This document shows positions 48,234 through 60,150 of a stretch of DNA of 64,000 nucleotides, one piece after another. The stretch spans positions 3,801,359-3,865,358 of the forward strand of contig JADCRB010000067.1 in assembly GCA_021464245.1 (NCBI GenBank), read 5' to 3'. The notes below the pieces were generated by a model. It did not search any database and was not told the DNA's origin. It saw only the letters and a program-made list of their open reading frames with translations. The position numbers and the translations under genes are program-made. This stretch comes from Carallia brachiata. Its lineage: Eukaryota; Streptophyta; Magnoliopsida; Malpighiales; Rhizophoraceae. Each line of letters starts with the position of its first letter. The first letter of the stretch is position 1.

Positions 48234-48492
48234 TGTTGAGGTTAATTCAAATTAGTTTAAGATTATGATTTAGTATTCTAGTAAAATCAAATTTAATTAT
48301 TGTATTTTCATTATTAGAGTAGAAGTAGAAGTTACTAGAGTCTAATATATATGAAGTTCAGTATCTCAGTTTATTGTTTGGCTGGTGAACATATTAGCTG
48401 ATAGGTTATAATTAGTGTATGTACTTCTTATTATTGTTGTGTGATATTATTCAGTTAACAAAATAGCAGTGTTAAATTAATTAAATCTAATA
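48234..48492 (+). repeat. Left LTR
   Basis: Direct repeat partner of 50242-50500. Several substitutions separate the two, so the insertion is not recent. Confidence 0.82.
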
Positions 48493-49820
48493 GTGGTATT
48501 AGAGCTAGTTGATCGAGAAGTTATCACCATCGAGTTCCAGATCAGTTGATCAAGAACAAGAAATTTTGTTGAATTCGTTCGAGTTAAAAACGAAGCAAGT
48601 AGAACCGTCACTGTTAGATATTCAAGCGAATATCTGATCTGAACAATAGAAAAGCAGCTGCTGGAACTCCGCCAGAGTCGTCGCCGATCGTCCACCCGTT
48701 GTCGTACACGTCGCCGCTTATTGCCATTCAGTTGTTGGAAGCCGCCCCTGCACCGTCGGACGCCAATCTTCTCAAATCCGGTAGTCATGTGCCGGAATAT
48801 TGGCCAAAAAATTGTAGATCGAGAGAAGACCGAAAGTTCCAGCCGCCAATTCTGCCTCCTCCACTCTCCAACGAACATTAAGACCACCAAAATTCAACTC
48901 CCCAGTGTCCTATCTACAAACCCCAGCCCTCGACGCGCCATTTCGTCACCAGAAAATCGCCGAACCATAACGCACTATTTTGTCGCCGGACAAACCCTTC
49001 TGTTTCTGTCAATATCGATGTCGAAAACTGCTGTCCCCACCATCGTCCATCACAGGAGCCATCGTTGATCTCATCGTTGGCCGGAGTTTGCCATCCCGTC
49101 ACCGGTTGGAGTTCAAGCCTTCCATCGTTGGTGTTTGTGTTGTTGACTCTGAACCCGACGCGTAAAGTTTTTGAAGTAGGAAGAAAGAAAAAAAAATAAA
49201 ATGTAGTTGGGGCAGAAAAGGAAAAAAAAAATGTTTGCAGTATACATGGAAAGAAAAGAAAGATACAGGATCAAAATGAAAATTCAGGAGAAAGAGAAAG
49301 TTAGAGTTATTGATATATCACAAGGGTTGACTTGTGTGAAAAACTAAAGAACTTAGAGGAGTTTTAAGGATCTAATAATTATAGGTACGAGGAAGAAGAA
49401 AATGAAGAAAAAGAAAAAGAAGAATAAAATAAAGAAGCAAATAGTTTTAATTTACAAGTATAACTTTGAAGTTGTCATCAAGAGAAAGAAGATTTGAAAT
49501 TACAGATAATTCAGAAGTAAATAAGAAAAATAATTATGTGGAGTTAAAGATGATTTCAGGAGTTGAATTGAGATTTGAAATTATCAGCAATCGATAGTTA
49601 GTGAATGCTTAGATTAAAGTGTTTGTTAGAATTAATTAAAAAACTCAGATGTGATGACTTGTGGAACCAAAAAAAATAAAGCTCGGAGTTAGGGACACGT
49701 TATGTGGAGAGTTAAGATGCCTAGTTCAGTTGAGAGTTAGTGATAATTCAGTTCAGTTTTTTCATGTGTGATTGGAAAAACAAACTAAAAAGTGAAGTAA
49801 AAGTACTCTACAATTTTATG

Positions 49821-49944
49821 GCTGCATGTCATGAAGAATGAAGTCCTAGACCTTGTTGAAAGTTGTTTGTCACAGATTCACGGCTGCATGTCGTGGAGAA
49901 TGAAATCTCAGACTTTATAGAAGGTCATTTGTCGCAAGTTTCTT
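49821..49944. repeat. 62-bp tandem duplication inside the LTR element
   Basis: Two diverged units start gctgcatgtcatgaagaatga (49821) and gctgcatgtcgtggagaatga (49883). Confidence 0.7.
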
Positions 49945-50241
49945 CAAGGATTGAAAGTTTAAGTAAAAAGTGGCAAAACAAAAATCAAAGGCCAACTTGA
50001 AAGCGGTTGGAAGAATTTAAAGGAAAAATTGTCAAGGAGACTCCTGATGATCATGTTAATGAAATTTTAAAAATTTGTTTGCAGATTGTGAACCAGTTTG
50101 AAAAAGAGTTAAGGTTTCAGTTGAAATTATAAAATTGTTGATTTGATGCAGATTTCGATGATGGAGTTGAAGTTTAAAGATTCTGTCAAGTTGAAACTAA
50201 TGCTGTGAATAACTGTAAGACTAAATCAGAATTAAAGGGAA

Positions 50242-50500
50242 TGTTGAAGTTAATTCAGATTCGTTTAAAATTAAGATTTAATGTTTTAGTAAAATCAAAT
50301 TTAATTGTTATATTTTCATTATTAGAGTAGGAGTAGAAGTTAAAAGAGTCTAATATATAAGGAGTTCAGCATCTCAGTTTATTGTGTGAATGGTAAATAT
50401 ATTAGTTGAGAGATTATAATTAGTGTGTATATTTCTCATTATTATTGTATAATATTATTCAGTTAATAAAATAATAGTGTTAAATTAATTAAATGTAACT
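50242..50500 (+). repeat. Right LTR
   Basis: Preceded by a purine tract (attaaagggaa), which gives the element its plus orientation. Confidence 0.82.
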
Positions 50501-50768
50501 CTTATAAGATCCTTTGTTTAAAATGGTAGGTTTTTCGGGAGAACGAAATCGAATGGGTTGTGCCTTTCTGGGGAGTGTGGCCAGCTTTCTTTGGGCCTTT
50601 TTTTCTTTTATTTTGTTTGTTTTACTTTTTTACCACTTTTACAAAAAAATAAAAAATCGCCCTAAATACAGACTATAAAATAGATTAGGTTGCAAGTTAT
50701 AAAAGATTGAGTTAGATAACATGCAAAAAAAACATTACACTGAATCCAGAGGTAATGAATTTTGGTAT

Positions 50769-51478
50769 TGTTGGAAAATAAAGGATATTTTAAAATACTT
50801 GAATCCCACATGGGAAAGAGAAGCCAAGTAACACTTAATAAATGAGTATATAAGGAAACTTGATTCCCACATAGATAAAAAAGGTTATGTATTACCTGTT
50901 TATAAACTAATATGTGTCTTACACTTTCACAAAACAAAAAACCCACAAGAGGTCTCGCGCAACCCAGTCACGGGCCTGATAGGAGCGGGCCCACAGGACC
51001 TTACGCGGTGGACAGGCCTTGGCCGGTCCACCCCTGAACCCAATATTTTTGAGACCATTCAAACCCTCCGGTCAAACTAGTAGTTACAGCCATTTAACCT
51101 CCATTATTCACCTTTATGACCATTATTCACTTTTATTATTTTTAAAAGCTGAACAAGTTTATAAACAACTCTTCCTTCTCCAGAAACACAACTTTTGAGA
51201 TACTCTTATTCCTGCACATTTTTCTTTGCTCAATTTTGTTGGGTTAATCAAGATTAGAGTTATTTCTGTTACCTCACTATTTGAAGTGCACATTAGTGGG
51301 AATGTCTGTTGTATCCTAGGAGGGTAGCCGCTGAGACCTACTGCACTGTCACGATTTGTGAACGGGGGCGGAAACTATACTTAAGGACAGTGCCTTGCAC
51401 GCCTCAGATTTCATTTCATATCCTTCATTTATTTTATTTGCATCCATTTTCTGTTCATTTTATTTACTGTTTCTAACA
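50769..51478 (+). mobile_element. Solo LTR, 710 bp, with 5-bp target-site duplication
   Basis: It starts TGTTGGAAAATA and ends TTTCTAACA, the TG...CA ends of an LTR. The 5-mer ggtat flanks it on both sides (50764-50768 and 51479-51483). A TATA-like tatataagg lies at about 50850. There is no internal domain or second LTR, so the element was reduced by recombination between its LTRs. Confidence 0.88.
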
Positions 51479-51484
51479 GGTATT

Positions 51485-52394
51485 TCCGATCGCTACACAG
51501 AATTATGAGACAACAAATTTTAGAATTAGTCACAAATTCTTCAAACACCTTACAAATTATACACATGTTTAGTTTAGTTAAAATTTTGATGAGAATTCAA
51601 ATTTATAGTTGTATAATATAAACGAAATTTCCTAACCACTTCACTAAAATAAGATGTATATTGTTATTATTATTTTTTTCAGCCTGTGAATTTGTTGCTT
51701 CATTTGCCGCTCCTCCATGCCGACCTCGTCCAACTAACGCTGTCCAAACTCTTGTAACCATTTCACTCGTCTATCTTGTTTCTTCGACTTCACGCCCCGC
51801 TACGTAACGTCTGCGCTTCACCCGGCTGAGGTGGCGTCCAAGCAACTAGGATCGATTCTTTTTTTGCGGAAAAATTAGAATGCTCGAGAGTTTTTTAAAA
51901 GAAATAATTTTTACTTCTATTTTTATTATAAAAAAAAATAACTGTTGTTATAAAAAATTAAAAATTTATTACAATTTGAGTAATCTTCAAACACAAATAT
52001 TGGGTTTCTTTTTGGTACAACATACATAAAAAAATATTTAATCTACTAAACAATTTATATATTACTTTTTTAAAATTTGTTAGATTATTTATTAAATTAC
52101 ATCACATCATTACATGTTTACTGCATTACATCCACTGCATTGCCACTAAATTTTTCTCATTTTAAAATTTTTGGAATTAATCCAATTTTAGGTATTTTTT
52201 GGTTGGAGTTATTCGACAATTCGTTTTTTAATATATTTGTGATTGCCCATCATTAATTTTTAAATCAATATAAATTAAATGAAGCCATATTTTAGATAAT
52301 CAAAATGTTAATGTATTTTCAAAAGGTAAGAGGGAAAGTAAAGAATTTCCTATGGAAAAAGAGAAAGAAATTTCAAAAAAATAATGCATATTAA
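51485..52394. other. AT-rich spacer left of duplication copy B
   Basis: No supported gene. A short GC-richer patch at 51690-51850 has no recognisable product. Confidence 0.5.
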
Positions 52395-55300
52395 AAAAAA
52401 TAATATAAAAATAACGCAAGCACTTTAAATAAAAATTTAATACGAGAAATTTAAAAAATTTAGTCTCATTATCTAATTTTAAGAGTTTTCCCTTTTAAAA
52501 AAATAATACAAGAAATCTAAAGATAAACATAGTTTTTTTTTTCCTTTTTAACAAAATTAAAAGGTAAATTTGGAAGAATTTTCCCATATCTCTTAATCTG
52601 AGAATCTACCACGTGACCAAGAGAAAAAAATCAACAATTTTTTACCAACTTCGGACTTATATATGAAAAAATATAGATATAGCATAGAATATGGATTAGA
52701 TATAGATTCTCATTGCCCTTACACATACCAATTGTGCCTAATTTAAATTGATAAATATTCAAAAGATTAAACTTTAATTACACTCGTTTTCCCAATAAAA
52801 AAACCGCACCTTTTCCTTGCAGAGAGGGTCAAATAGACAAAAGGAAAAAAAAATTTAAAAGAAAACAACCCTTCTTTGCCAGAGATCATGCACTTCCAAA
52901 TCATCAAATCCGCGAAGGCACCAGTGTCACGCATGTCCTCAAACCTCTAAAGACAACCCGGAACGTGTAATTGAGGAATCAAGTTCTGAATATACCAAAA
53001 ACAAAAAGGTTAAATTTAAGAGAAAGCAAAAGAAAATAACCAGAAAAGAATAACAAATTTCTTAATGTGCACAGATTTTCTTATATAATTATATCTAAAA
53101 AAAAACTAAGAAAAAAACTAGAACAAAAAATTAAAAATAACTATAATAAATTACAAATACTAAACTTGATAAAAATTTGAGAAAAAGAATAACAATGCAA
53201 GCAATGCATATGAGAATTCTAAAATCTATCTGAATTAAAATTTTTATTTTAATAAAATAATCTTAAAAGAGACTACAATTATTAAAATCTTAATTCTTTT
53301 AAAATACAAATAAACACTACTATTATTAAGAATTTATTAAATTAAAAATTCAAAAATTAAGCTTTTGAAAATTCAAATACTGAATACTGCCATTTAAACA
53401 TGAGAATTTTCTTTCTGCGTCCATAATTATATTTTAAATAAATTTACAAATTCAAAAATTCAAAAATTAAGTATTTAAGAATCCAAGTACAAGAGACTGC
53501 ATATAAATTAAGTTTTTGAGAAATCAAATACGACAGGTTGCATGTAAATTAAGTTTTCGTGTGTGTATGTGTGTGTATACATATAGATATACCACAAATG
53601 ACAGGAAAACATGAGAAAAACAAAGATGCACTGAAATTCCTAAGTCTCCAGCAGAACAAAAGGGCTGATTGCATATTATTATTTTTTGAAATAATCTAAT
53701 TTATAAAATTTAATTGAAAGATATCTATTCAAAAATTGCTATTTATCACTGTGATTAAATACCCTCTGGAAGGTTTTCAGTAAAAATAAACTAGTATTCC
53801 ATCTTACTAACACTAAATAGATTAATGATATAAAAAATAATTTTGAAATAGAATGTGAAAAGCAAGATTCCTAAGGATTTTTATATAATTATATATGCTA
53901 AAGAAAATATTTTTGCCATTCTCACAACGTCTAAAGAGTATTGCAAGTGACATACGCATTTTATTTTAAAATATTCACATTTAATAGTATAATTTTTATT
54001 AATTACTTATTTTCTTGTGAAATCTTATGATCCACTATTCTACCATTCAATCCCAAACACTACCTAAGCGACCCTAAGCAGGATCTTAATTTTAACAACT
54101 TTGATCTAAGGTAAGCATCATCGTTCTCACAATATGGCTATTATGTACTACTCAATACACTACAAGAATGAGGAGAAAAACACGAGAGAACATGTATTCC
54201 AACTACAAAAGAAACTTCTTTCTTTTTGCTCCATGATCTACATGCATAATTAATAAATGATATCTGACCTTGGGTTGAAGAGACTCAATACTATGCTTGG
54301 AGAGGATCTTTGAAACTTCAACACCTTCTGGGCACTCTCCCGTCTATTCACACTCTTATCAAACAACCAGGTGATGTTCATTTTCTCCAGTACACGCCCA
54401 TTCTTTAGCACAAATTTGATGATCCCCATTTCATTCTCATTATCTTCAACATTGAATAGATCAACTCGCTTGAGACGGTATGTCAAACATGAAATAGGCT
54501 TATCGGGCACGTCCCACTTACTCCAGTCAGACTGTAAACAATAACCGACTGTTTTAGCTCAACAGTACATGACAATTGAGTGCACAAGAGCAGCACCATT
54601 AATCCGAAGAGCAATAAGACAATATTTAAACCCTCACAGGCATCTTATGTCAAAGCTGATCTCTAGAGGCCGATGCTTTGGTCAATGGGATACATGAAAA
54701 GCCAATGCAGCATGAAGCACATTAAAAGTGCAATAAGCCAATGCATTTGATCATATCCAAATGCGTAAATGTTCATGCAAAATAGTCATTCCTCAAGAAG
54801 CATTTTCCAGGTCTCCTTTGGCAGTAAACAAACCAACAAATGCCAAGCAATTGAAATATTTATATCAAATGAACTTTTAGAAAAGAAATTACTGTGCATT
54901 ATTATTATTGGGTCAAAGAAGTAGCATAAGTAGCACATCTATCACATAAGATTAGCGATGACTGAACGGGACATGAACTATTACCGTATAAAATCGTATT
55001 GTAAGAACCTCTAGATTGTGAGAGCACTCGAGCAAGGTGATGGTTGATTTCATATAGCATTGGCCCTTGCCCAGAAACAACTTCAAATGCCTCAAGTTCC
55101 AGAGTGAAATAAAGCTGGAATCCACTACTGGATGCGCAAGGTAGAGAAACTAAAGGCACAAATTACCAAAATGTCAATCTAAGTTGACTTCATTAAGCAA
55201 TTCCAGGCTCTCAAAAGATCACCAACTGATTGTCTTACACTAGTTGCAAATCCAGCATAGTTAGGGGCTTAGGCAACAGTAGACAGATTTGAAGGGGAAA

Positions 55301-57176
55301 TAATTTAAATTTCTTTATGACAACTTGAAAGTGTATGCTAGAGTCAGGGAAAAAGTGCTTAAGGGGAGAAAAAAGTATAATACAACGATCTCAATAAACT
55401 AGATTAATTGCTAAACCCAAAATGAGTATCTGGATCATGCAAACTTACTCCAATAGAACTACAAAAGTTGAAAACACTAAATTTCAAAGCAAAGTAATTT
55501 CTTATTTGCTAAATCAAATTATTTGTAAAATCATTGTCAAGTAACACACATGATTTTATCGCCAGTGTCCCCACGACATTTTATTGCCCCTGAACCTATA
55601 TTTTTGATTGCATCACTCTAAAGCAAAAATAAATGATACATGATTTCCTAAGTAAGATAACATGCTGTAATACTAATCAGTTATTCTGATGGTACGTCAT
55701 AAGCGACAAAGGTTTTTCCTCATCATTCGACTTAGAATATATTGTTCTCAGGTTCTTCATTCAGACCATGCTATTAGGGACTAGCAAACAAGCTTAATAT
55801 AATCACAACATAATGGAATGAGGAAGATAATACGTTACCTCTAAGAAGCCCATTGATAGCTTCAAAACATTTGCAGTGCAAATTCCTTTCAGGATTTTAT
55901 ACTGAACGTAAGCCTGTTGTTCCTTACTTCTTGCATGCGCATATGTTATATGGTTGTCATCAATATTATATAAGCTAATGTACGCATTCTCTAAGGATGA
56001 TAGGTCCTGCAATGAGAAGTCTAGGGCCAGCGGACCCTTAAAAACGAGAGACACAAGATTCGGACAAACAATCTTAAGCTTGGTTCTATAAAAACCATCA
56101 CCAGATGGACCAGATGGACCAGATGGACCACGAATGACATGATTAATTATATTCAACTTCTTTAGATTGGTTGCAGAAATTTCAAAAACTTTGAAATCCC
56201 GAAAAATGCAACCGCACATGGTCAAATCTTCTAGAAGAGGACAGGCTTTGATAAATTTTGTAGCAACAGTTTCATCAGTTAGCGCAACTCTTCGAAGCTC
56301 AAGAAACTTTAGCCTACTAAAACCACTGGAATTAGGCAATTGCAGAACACGATCAATTAATCGCAACTTCAATGCCACCAATGATTCACAACTCACAAGA
56401 CTAAAAGGCAAATGAAATGATGGTGACCTCAAATCCAAATCAAGCTCCCTCAAATCCAAATCAAGCTCCTGCAGTCCCGATCTTGCTGCCACGTTGATCC
56501 ATCTGTAGACAGCATATTTATCTTTGGGCATAAAACACGAAAGACGAAACTTACGAATGCCAACAGACCCATCTCGGGACATCAAAACCCAGTTCACAAA
56601 GTCCTTGAATTGTTCGATTATGCAGTAGACCAACAAAAAACCATTATCTCGGCTTGCCAAAATAGTATCGATACTGAAGTTAAAGTAGGGAATTGAAGCC
56701 CACAAGTACCTCCATCTTCTTGAGACAGCGCTTGCTCTGATGACGTCGATGGTCTCAAGGAAGGAGAATATGTGATGAATGATGGGTTCAGGCAGACTGC
56801 TTAGTCTGTCGCCCCGATGGCGCCGTCTTCTTGCAATCTTTGATTTTTTCAGACCAGAGATGCGGGCATCTCCGGTTTCCATGTCCGAGAATCAATATTC
56901 GAATAAGATTTGATGTTGTTAGGGTTCTAGGGTTAGAAGTACAAGAATTGAGATTGGGAAGAGACAGAGAAACCGAGAGTTTAGAGAGGTAAACGAAAAG
57001 GTCAAAAATTTGGGACAGAGGATAGGTGAGCCACAGCTAATGTGGCATGTGAGTCCCATTTATTTAGTTTTGTATTTTTTTTTTGTTAAATTTATAATAT
57101 TTTCCCAAAAAAATTATATGTTTTCAAAATAGGAACGATGTAAATTGCAATGAAGGCGATAAAATTTTACCACGAT
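52395..57176. repeat. Segmental duplication, copy B
   Basis: Direct duplicate of copy A (33850-39090). It lacks the foldback MITE of copy A. The right end is at cacgat (57176), immediately followed by unrelated retroelement-like sequence. Confidence 0.9.
54250..56882 (-). CDS. F-box/LRR/FBD protein gene, copy B, open throughout
   Basis: Exons 56882-55839, 55149-54985 and 54531-54250 (stop TAA) join in phase 0 to give 496 residues. The F-box is at about 26-61, the LRR region runs through exons 1 and 2 (CESLVALKLRLIDRVLQL, NLRHLKLFLGKGQ, CSHNLEVLTIRF) and the C-terminal FBD domain is in exon 3. Such proteins are substrate adaptors of SCF E3 ligases; the target is unknown. Compared with copy A it has CGA instead of the premature TGA (54996-54994), a Gly-Pro-Ser triplet present three times instead of once at about residue 253, and two residues fewer (Ile-Ala) near 305. 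A donor-like CAAG|GTCAGA near the end leaves open one more 3' exon. Confidence 0.87.
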
Positions 57177-57640
57177 GAGTATTTCATACTCACTATCCCT
57201 TGTTATAATAGGGAACAATCGAGTTAGCAGTCACGATACTTCTATAAAGCTATGATGTTAAGTGACCAGGGGTGAGAGATATCAGTACATGTTAGAAGAT
57301 GAGTTTTCACTCGACAGCGTAGTTAAATTTGTATGTAAATTAGTAATCTTCACTGGGCACCCCAGTGACAATATGCACTAAATGTTATTGTAAATTAAAT
57401 GAAATAGTTTTCGCTGCAAAATGAGTAATGCACAAAGTATTAATTAATTTCTCTTAAATAAATACGCTTATTTACTCGACGATATAAAACAAAAAATGAT
57501 AGCGTTATCTCTTGAGTGAGGCCCCTGTGAGTCATCGAGAAGCTCAAGGATTACATAAAGGGATTTATTCACTGTTGTGGTGCTAGAATGTTACAGTAAT
57601 TTGGTAGTATCAGAGCGGTTTGGGTACAATGGGCTTTTGA
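57177..57640 (+). mobile_element. Possible LTR remnant with PBS-like word
   Basis: The block begins exactly where the segmental duplication ends and closes near 57601 with ttggtagtatcagagcgg. That resembles the initiator-Met primer-binding site TTGGTATCAGAGC with two extra bases. No matching second LTR or gag was seen in the window. Confidence 0.3.
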
Positions 57641-59424
57641 CTAGCACAAGGTGACTTTGCACATACTCGTTTGTGAGAACGTGGACATATTGAAAAGTGT
57701 GTTGTTTAAAATTTTACTGAGTGTAGGTGACCGAAAGGTTTATACTTATATTTTTTTGACTGAAAGGTTTATACTTATTAAATGTTATGCAAAAGTTGTA
57801 TTAAAGTTTGTTGCTTGTGTGTGACTGAAATGTTTATATATGTTAAGTATTATGTAAACACCATTATGTTTGAAAGTTTGTGTGTGTAAATTAATCAAAA
57901 AATTAATATTTTTTTTGGTGTAAAAAAAAGATTAATGTTATTATTTATTAAGGAGTGTATTTTTTATAAATTTTTTATTTTCAAAATTAATCGTCTCATT
58001 CGACAAAACACAATTAATCATTTATTATGTTGTTTGTTCTGTCGTTAATGTTTCCATGCGTTGACCTATCGGTTCTCTTAAAATTGACCACAAAAAAAAA
58101 TTCGAAATAGAGATGTTTGTCGGGCCCAGCGAGTCGACTCAAAAAGCTTGAAGCTAATTCGCTACCCGCACTCCCCTTATCTAAAAGGAAAAATATTTAT
58201 GGCCAAACAATTTTTTTTTTTATTTTCACATTCAATTTTTTTTGTGTAATTATAAGGGTATTTTGTGTAACTATAATGATAAAAATAAAAAGTATTATTA
58301 TTTTTTATTGTATATTTTTTGTTTATAATTATACAAAAAATACTCATGATTGGCATAAAAAAATACATATAAACACAATAAAAAAAAATTTTTAACCATG
58401 TAACGGAGCCCTATCTAAAACCCCAACCTCCGAAGAAACCAATTTTCTATTCTCTTTTACTGTCACAAAGCTATGACTTCCTTAGTCTCTTAGACAAATT
58501 TCTCTCACTTTCTCCGTATCCAAACAACAATAAAATCAAACATTCTCTCTATTTTCCCTGTAAAACCAAACTCCAAATATTCGACTTCCCAACCAAAACC
58601 AAACTACAGATCACAAGTACGGCCACAGACCAGCTATAGGAAACCTAAAAGCAACGACAGGGGAGACGAAAGGAATCAAAGAAAAGCAAGAAAAGTGAAA
58701 ATAACGGCAAGAGAGGGATAGACCCAGTTGGGTTCCTCACCAGACAAGGCATTTCCCATAAACAATTTGCTCAGTTTCTCTGAGAATAGTGAAACGGAGG
58801 AAATTTTGATGTTTTTGGTTGAGATAAGTGATTATTTTAATAAAAAAAATGTTTTGCTTATAGTAGTTTTGAATTTTTGTTTCACAAGCATTGAGCATTG
58901 GAGGGCATAAAAGGTGAACTTTTCAAGTGAAATTTACAGCCTAAAGACATTGCTTATGTGTTGGTTCAATATTAACCCTCTTTTTTTGTTCTAAAATTCT
59001 GTAACTCTCTTTTCAAAAGATTTTCGGATGTTTTTTTTTCTACCCCACAATTTACTGGTGGGATTAATGTTGAGTTGATTTTGATTTATTTTTGGTTGTG
59101 TTGACTAAGATTTGAATTTTTGGGATTGCATCGACACGCAGAGCATCGAATGGCTTTTATGGAATGGACACCTAGTTTGGCACATTAATTTGACCCCTTT
59201 TGAAGAAAATTTCCTTTAATTAGATTAGATAAGGCTGCAATGGAGTTTTCTGCATCCAAATATATTGCTTTTAAATACTCTTCTACTCTCTTCTTTGTTT
59301 GCGTGTGTTTTGGAGGGATGATGTTATATTATAATGAACGTCAAATCACTAGTACTCTATAAATTCTCTCTAAAACAACGTATGTTTTGTCAGAAGTGTT
59401 GTTTATTTTGGTGGATCACATAAG
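57641..59424. other. AT-rich region; GC-richer patch at 58420-58740
   Basis: Imperfect short repeats (gaaaggtttatacttat) lie at about 57735-57780. The patch at 58420-58740 is C/A-rich and resembles a plant 5' leader, possibly of the decayed gene downstream. No coding start could be supported. Confidence 0.4.
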
Positions 59425-60150
59425 ATGGTGGATGCAGGTGCTCGCTACTGTGCACTAGTCAATGATTTTAATGAGCAGTTGCCTATGGAAAATTCTTCAA
59501 GAGAGGGGCATTCTGGCCATAGTGATTATGGTTATTGGTTTACTATTCTTGAAGATAAACTAAGCAATGGAGAAAAACCTAGTGAACTTTATTTTCAGCA
59601 GTACAATTATATGGATGACTATGATAAATGTGGTAGTGGTGTTAGCATTGATGAAATCTTTAAAAGAGCAAATGAAGGGTACTAGGAACCCGGAGAAGAT
59701 ACACTTGTAAAAGAGGTTCCAGCAAAGTTATACGAGCAGTGGTTTGGACCTAATGGCAAACAGAAGAAGAATTGGAAGAAATACCTTTACTAGATGCAAA
59801 AACACAATATAAGCAATGGAAAGAAGAGCATAAAGATGATCCGCCAAATAATTTGCCTTCGTGTGATGTGATTCATGTGGAAAGGAATATGATATATTTA
59901 GAGTCATAAGTGACCCTGCATGGGTGGAAAACATTAGTGTAAAGAAGCCATCATACCTTATTGGCTTGAGACACGTAAAGGAAAACAGGAATGGTTGAAA
60001 AAATACACTTCAGTTATGCCTTATTTAAGCAGATATAGAGTCTACTTTAACACTTCCAACAGGCCACTTAACGAGTGCCTGCTTGGGTTACTTATGTTCA
60101 GCTAGGTAAACTGTTAGAGCCATTTGTTCTCTCCCTATATATATATATAA
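59425..60150 (+). pseudogene. Decayed gene of unrecognised family
   Basis: An open stretch from 59425 (MVDAGARYCALVNDFNEQLP, then YGYWFTILEDKLSNGEKP and YMDDYDKCGSGVSIDEIF) ends at TAG (59683). The same frame goes on with EPGEDTLVKEVPAKLYEQWF until 59793. Other frames then carry KEEHKDDPPNNLPSCDVIHV, EYDIFRVISDPAWVENISVK with PSYLIGLRHVK, and near 60085 AWVTYVQLGKLLEPFV. The fluent protein-like sequence across several frames shows a gene broken by at least one stop and several frameshifts. I do not recognise the family. Short protein-like pieces at 60.5-60.6 kb (CIQMEYYTIKSVENFML) may belong to it. Confidence 0.55.

Larger units (their letters stand above)
48234..50500 (+). mobile_element. 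Non-autonomous LTR retrotransposon (LARD/TRIM-like), 2.27 kb
   Basis: Two direct repeats of about 259 bp (48234-48492 and 50242-50500) begin TGTTGA[G/A]GTTAATTCA and share long blocks (aaatcaaatttaattat, gtctaatatat, cagtgttaaattaattaaat). Directly after the left repeat, tggtattagagct (48494-48506) matches the primer-binding site for initiator Met tRNA (TGGTATCAGAGC). Directly before the right repeat is a polypurine tract (attaaagggaa). Flanks cctat and cttat may be a mutated 5-bp target-site duplication. The interior has no gag or pol frame. Its GC-rich first 500 bases may derive from a gag leader or host gene. Confidence 0.85.

Noticed and set aside
48699..49165. Overlapping open frames in the GC-rich block of the LTR element as a host gene
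   Set aside because: They are open in several frames on both strands because stop codons are scarce in GC-rich DNA. No domain was recognised and the block sits between matched LTRs.
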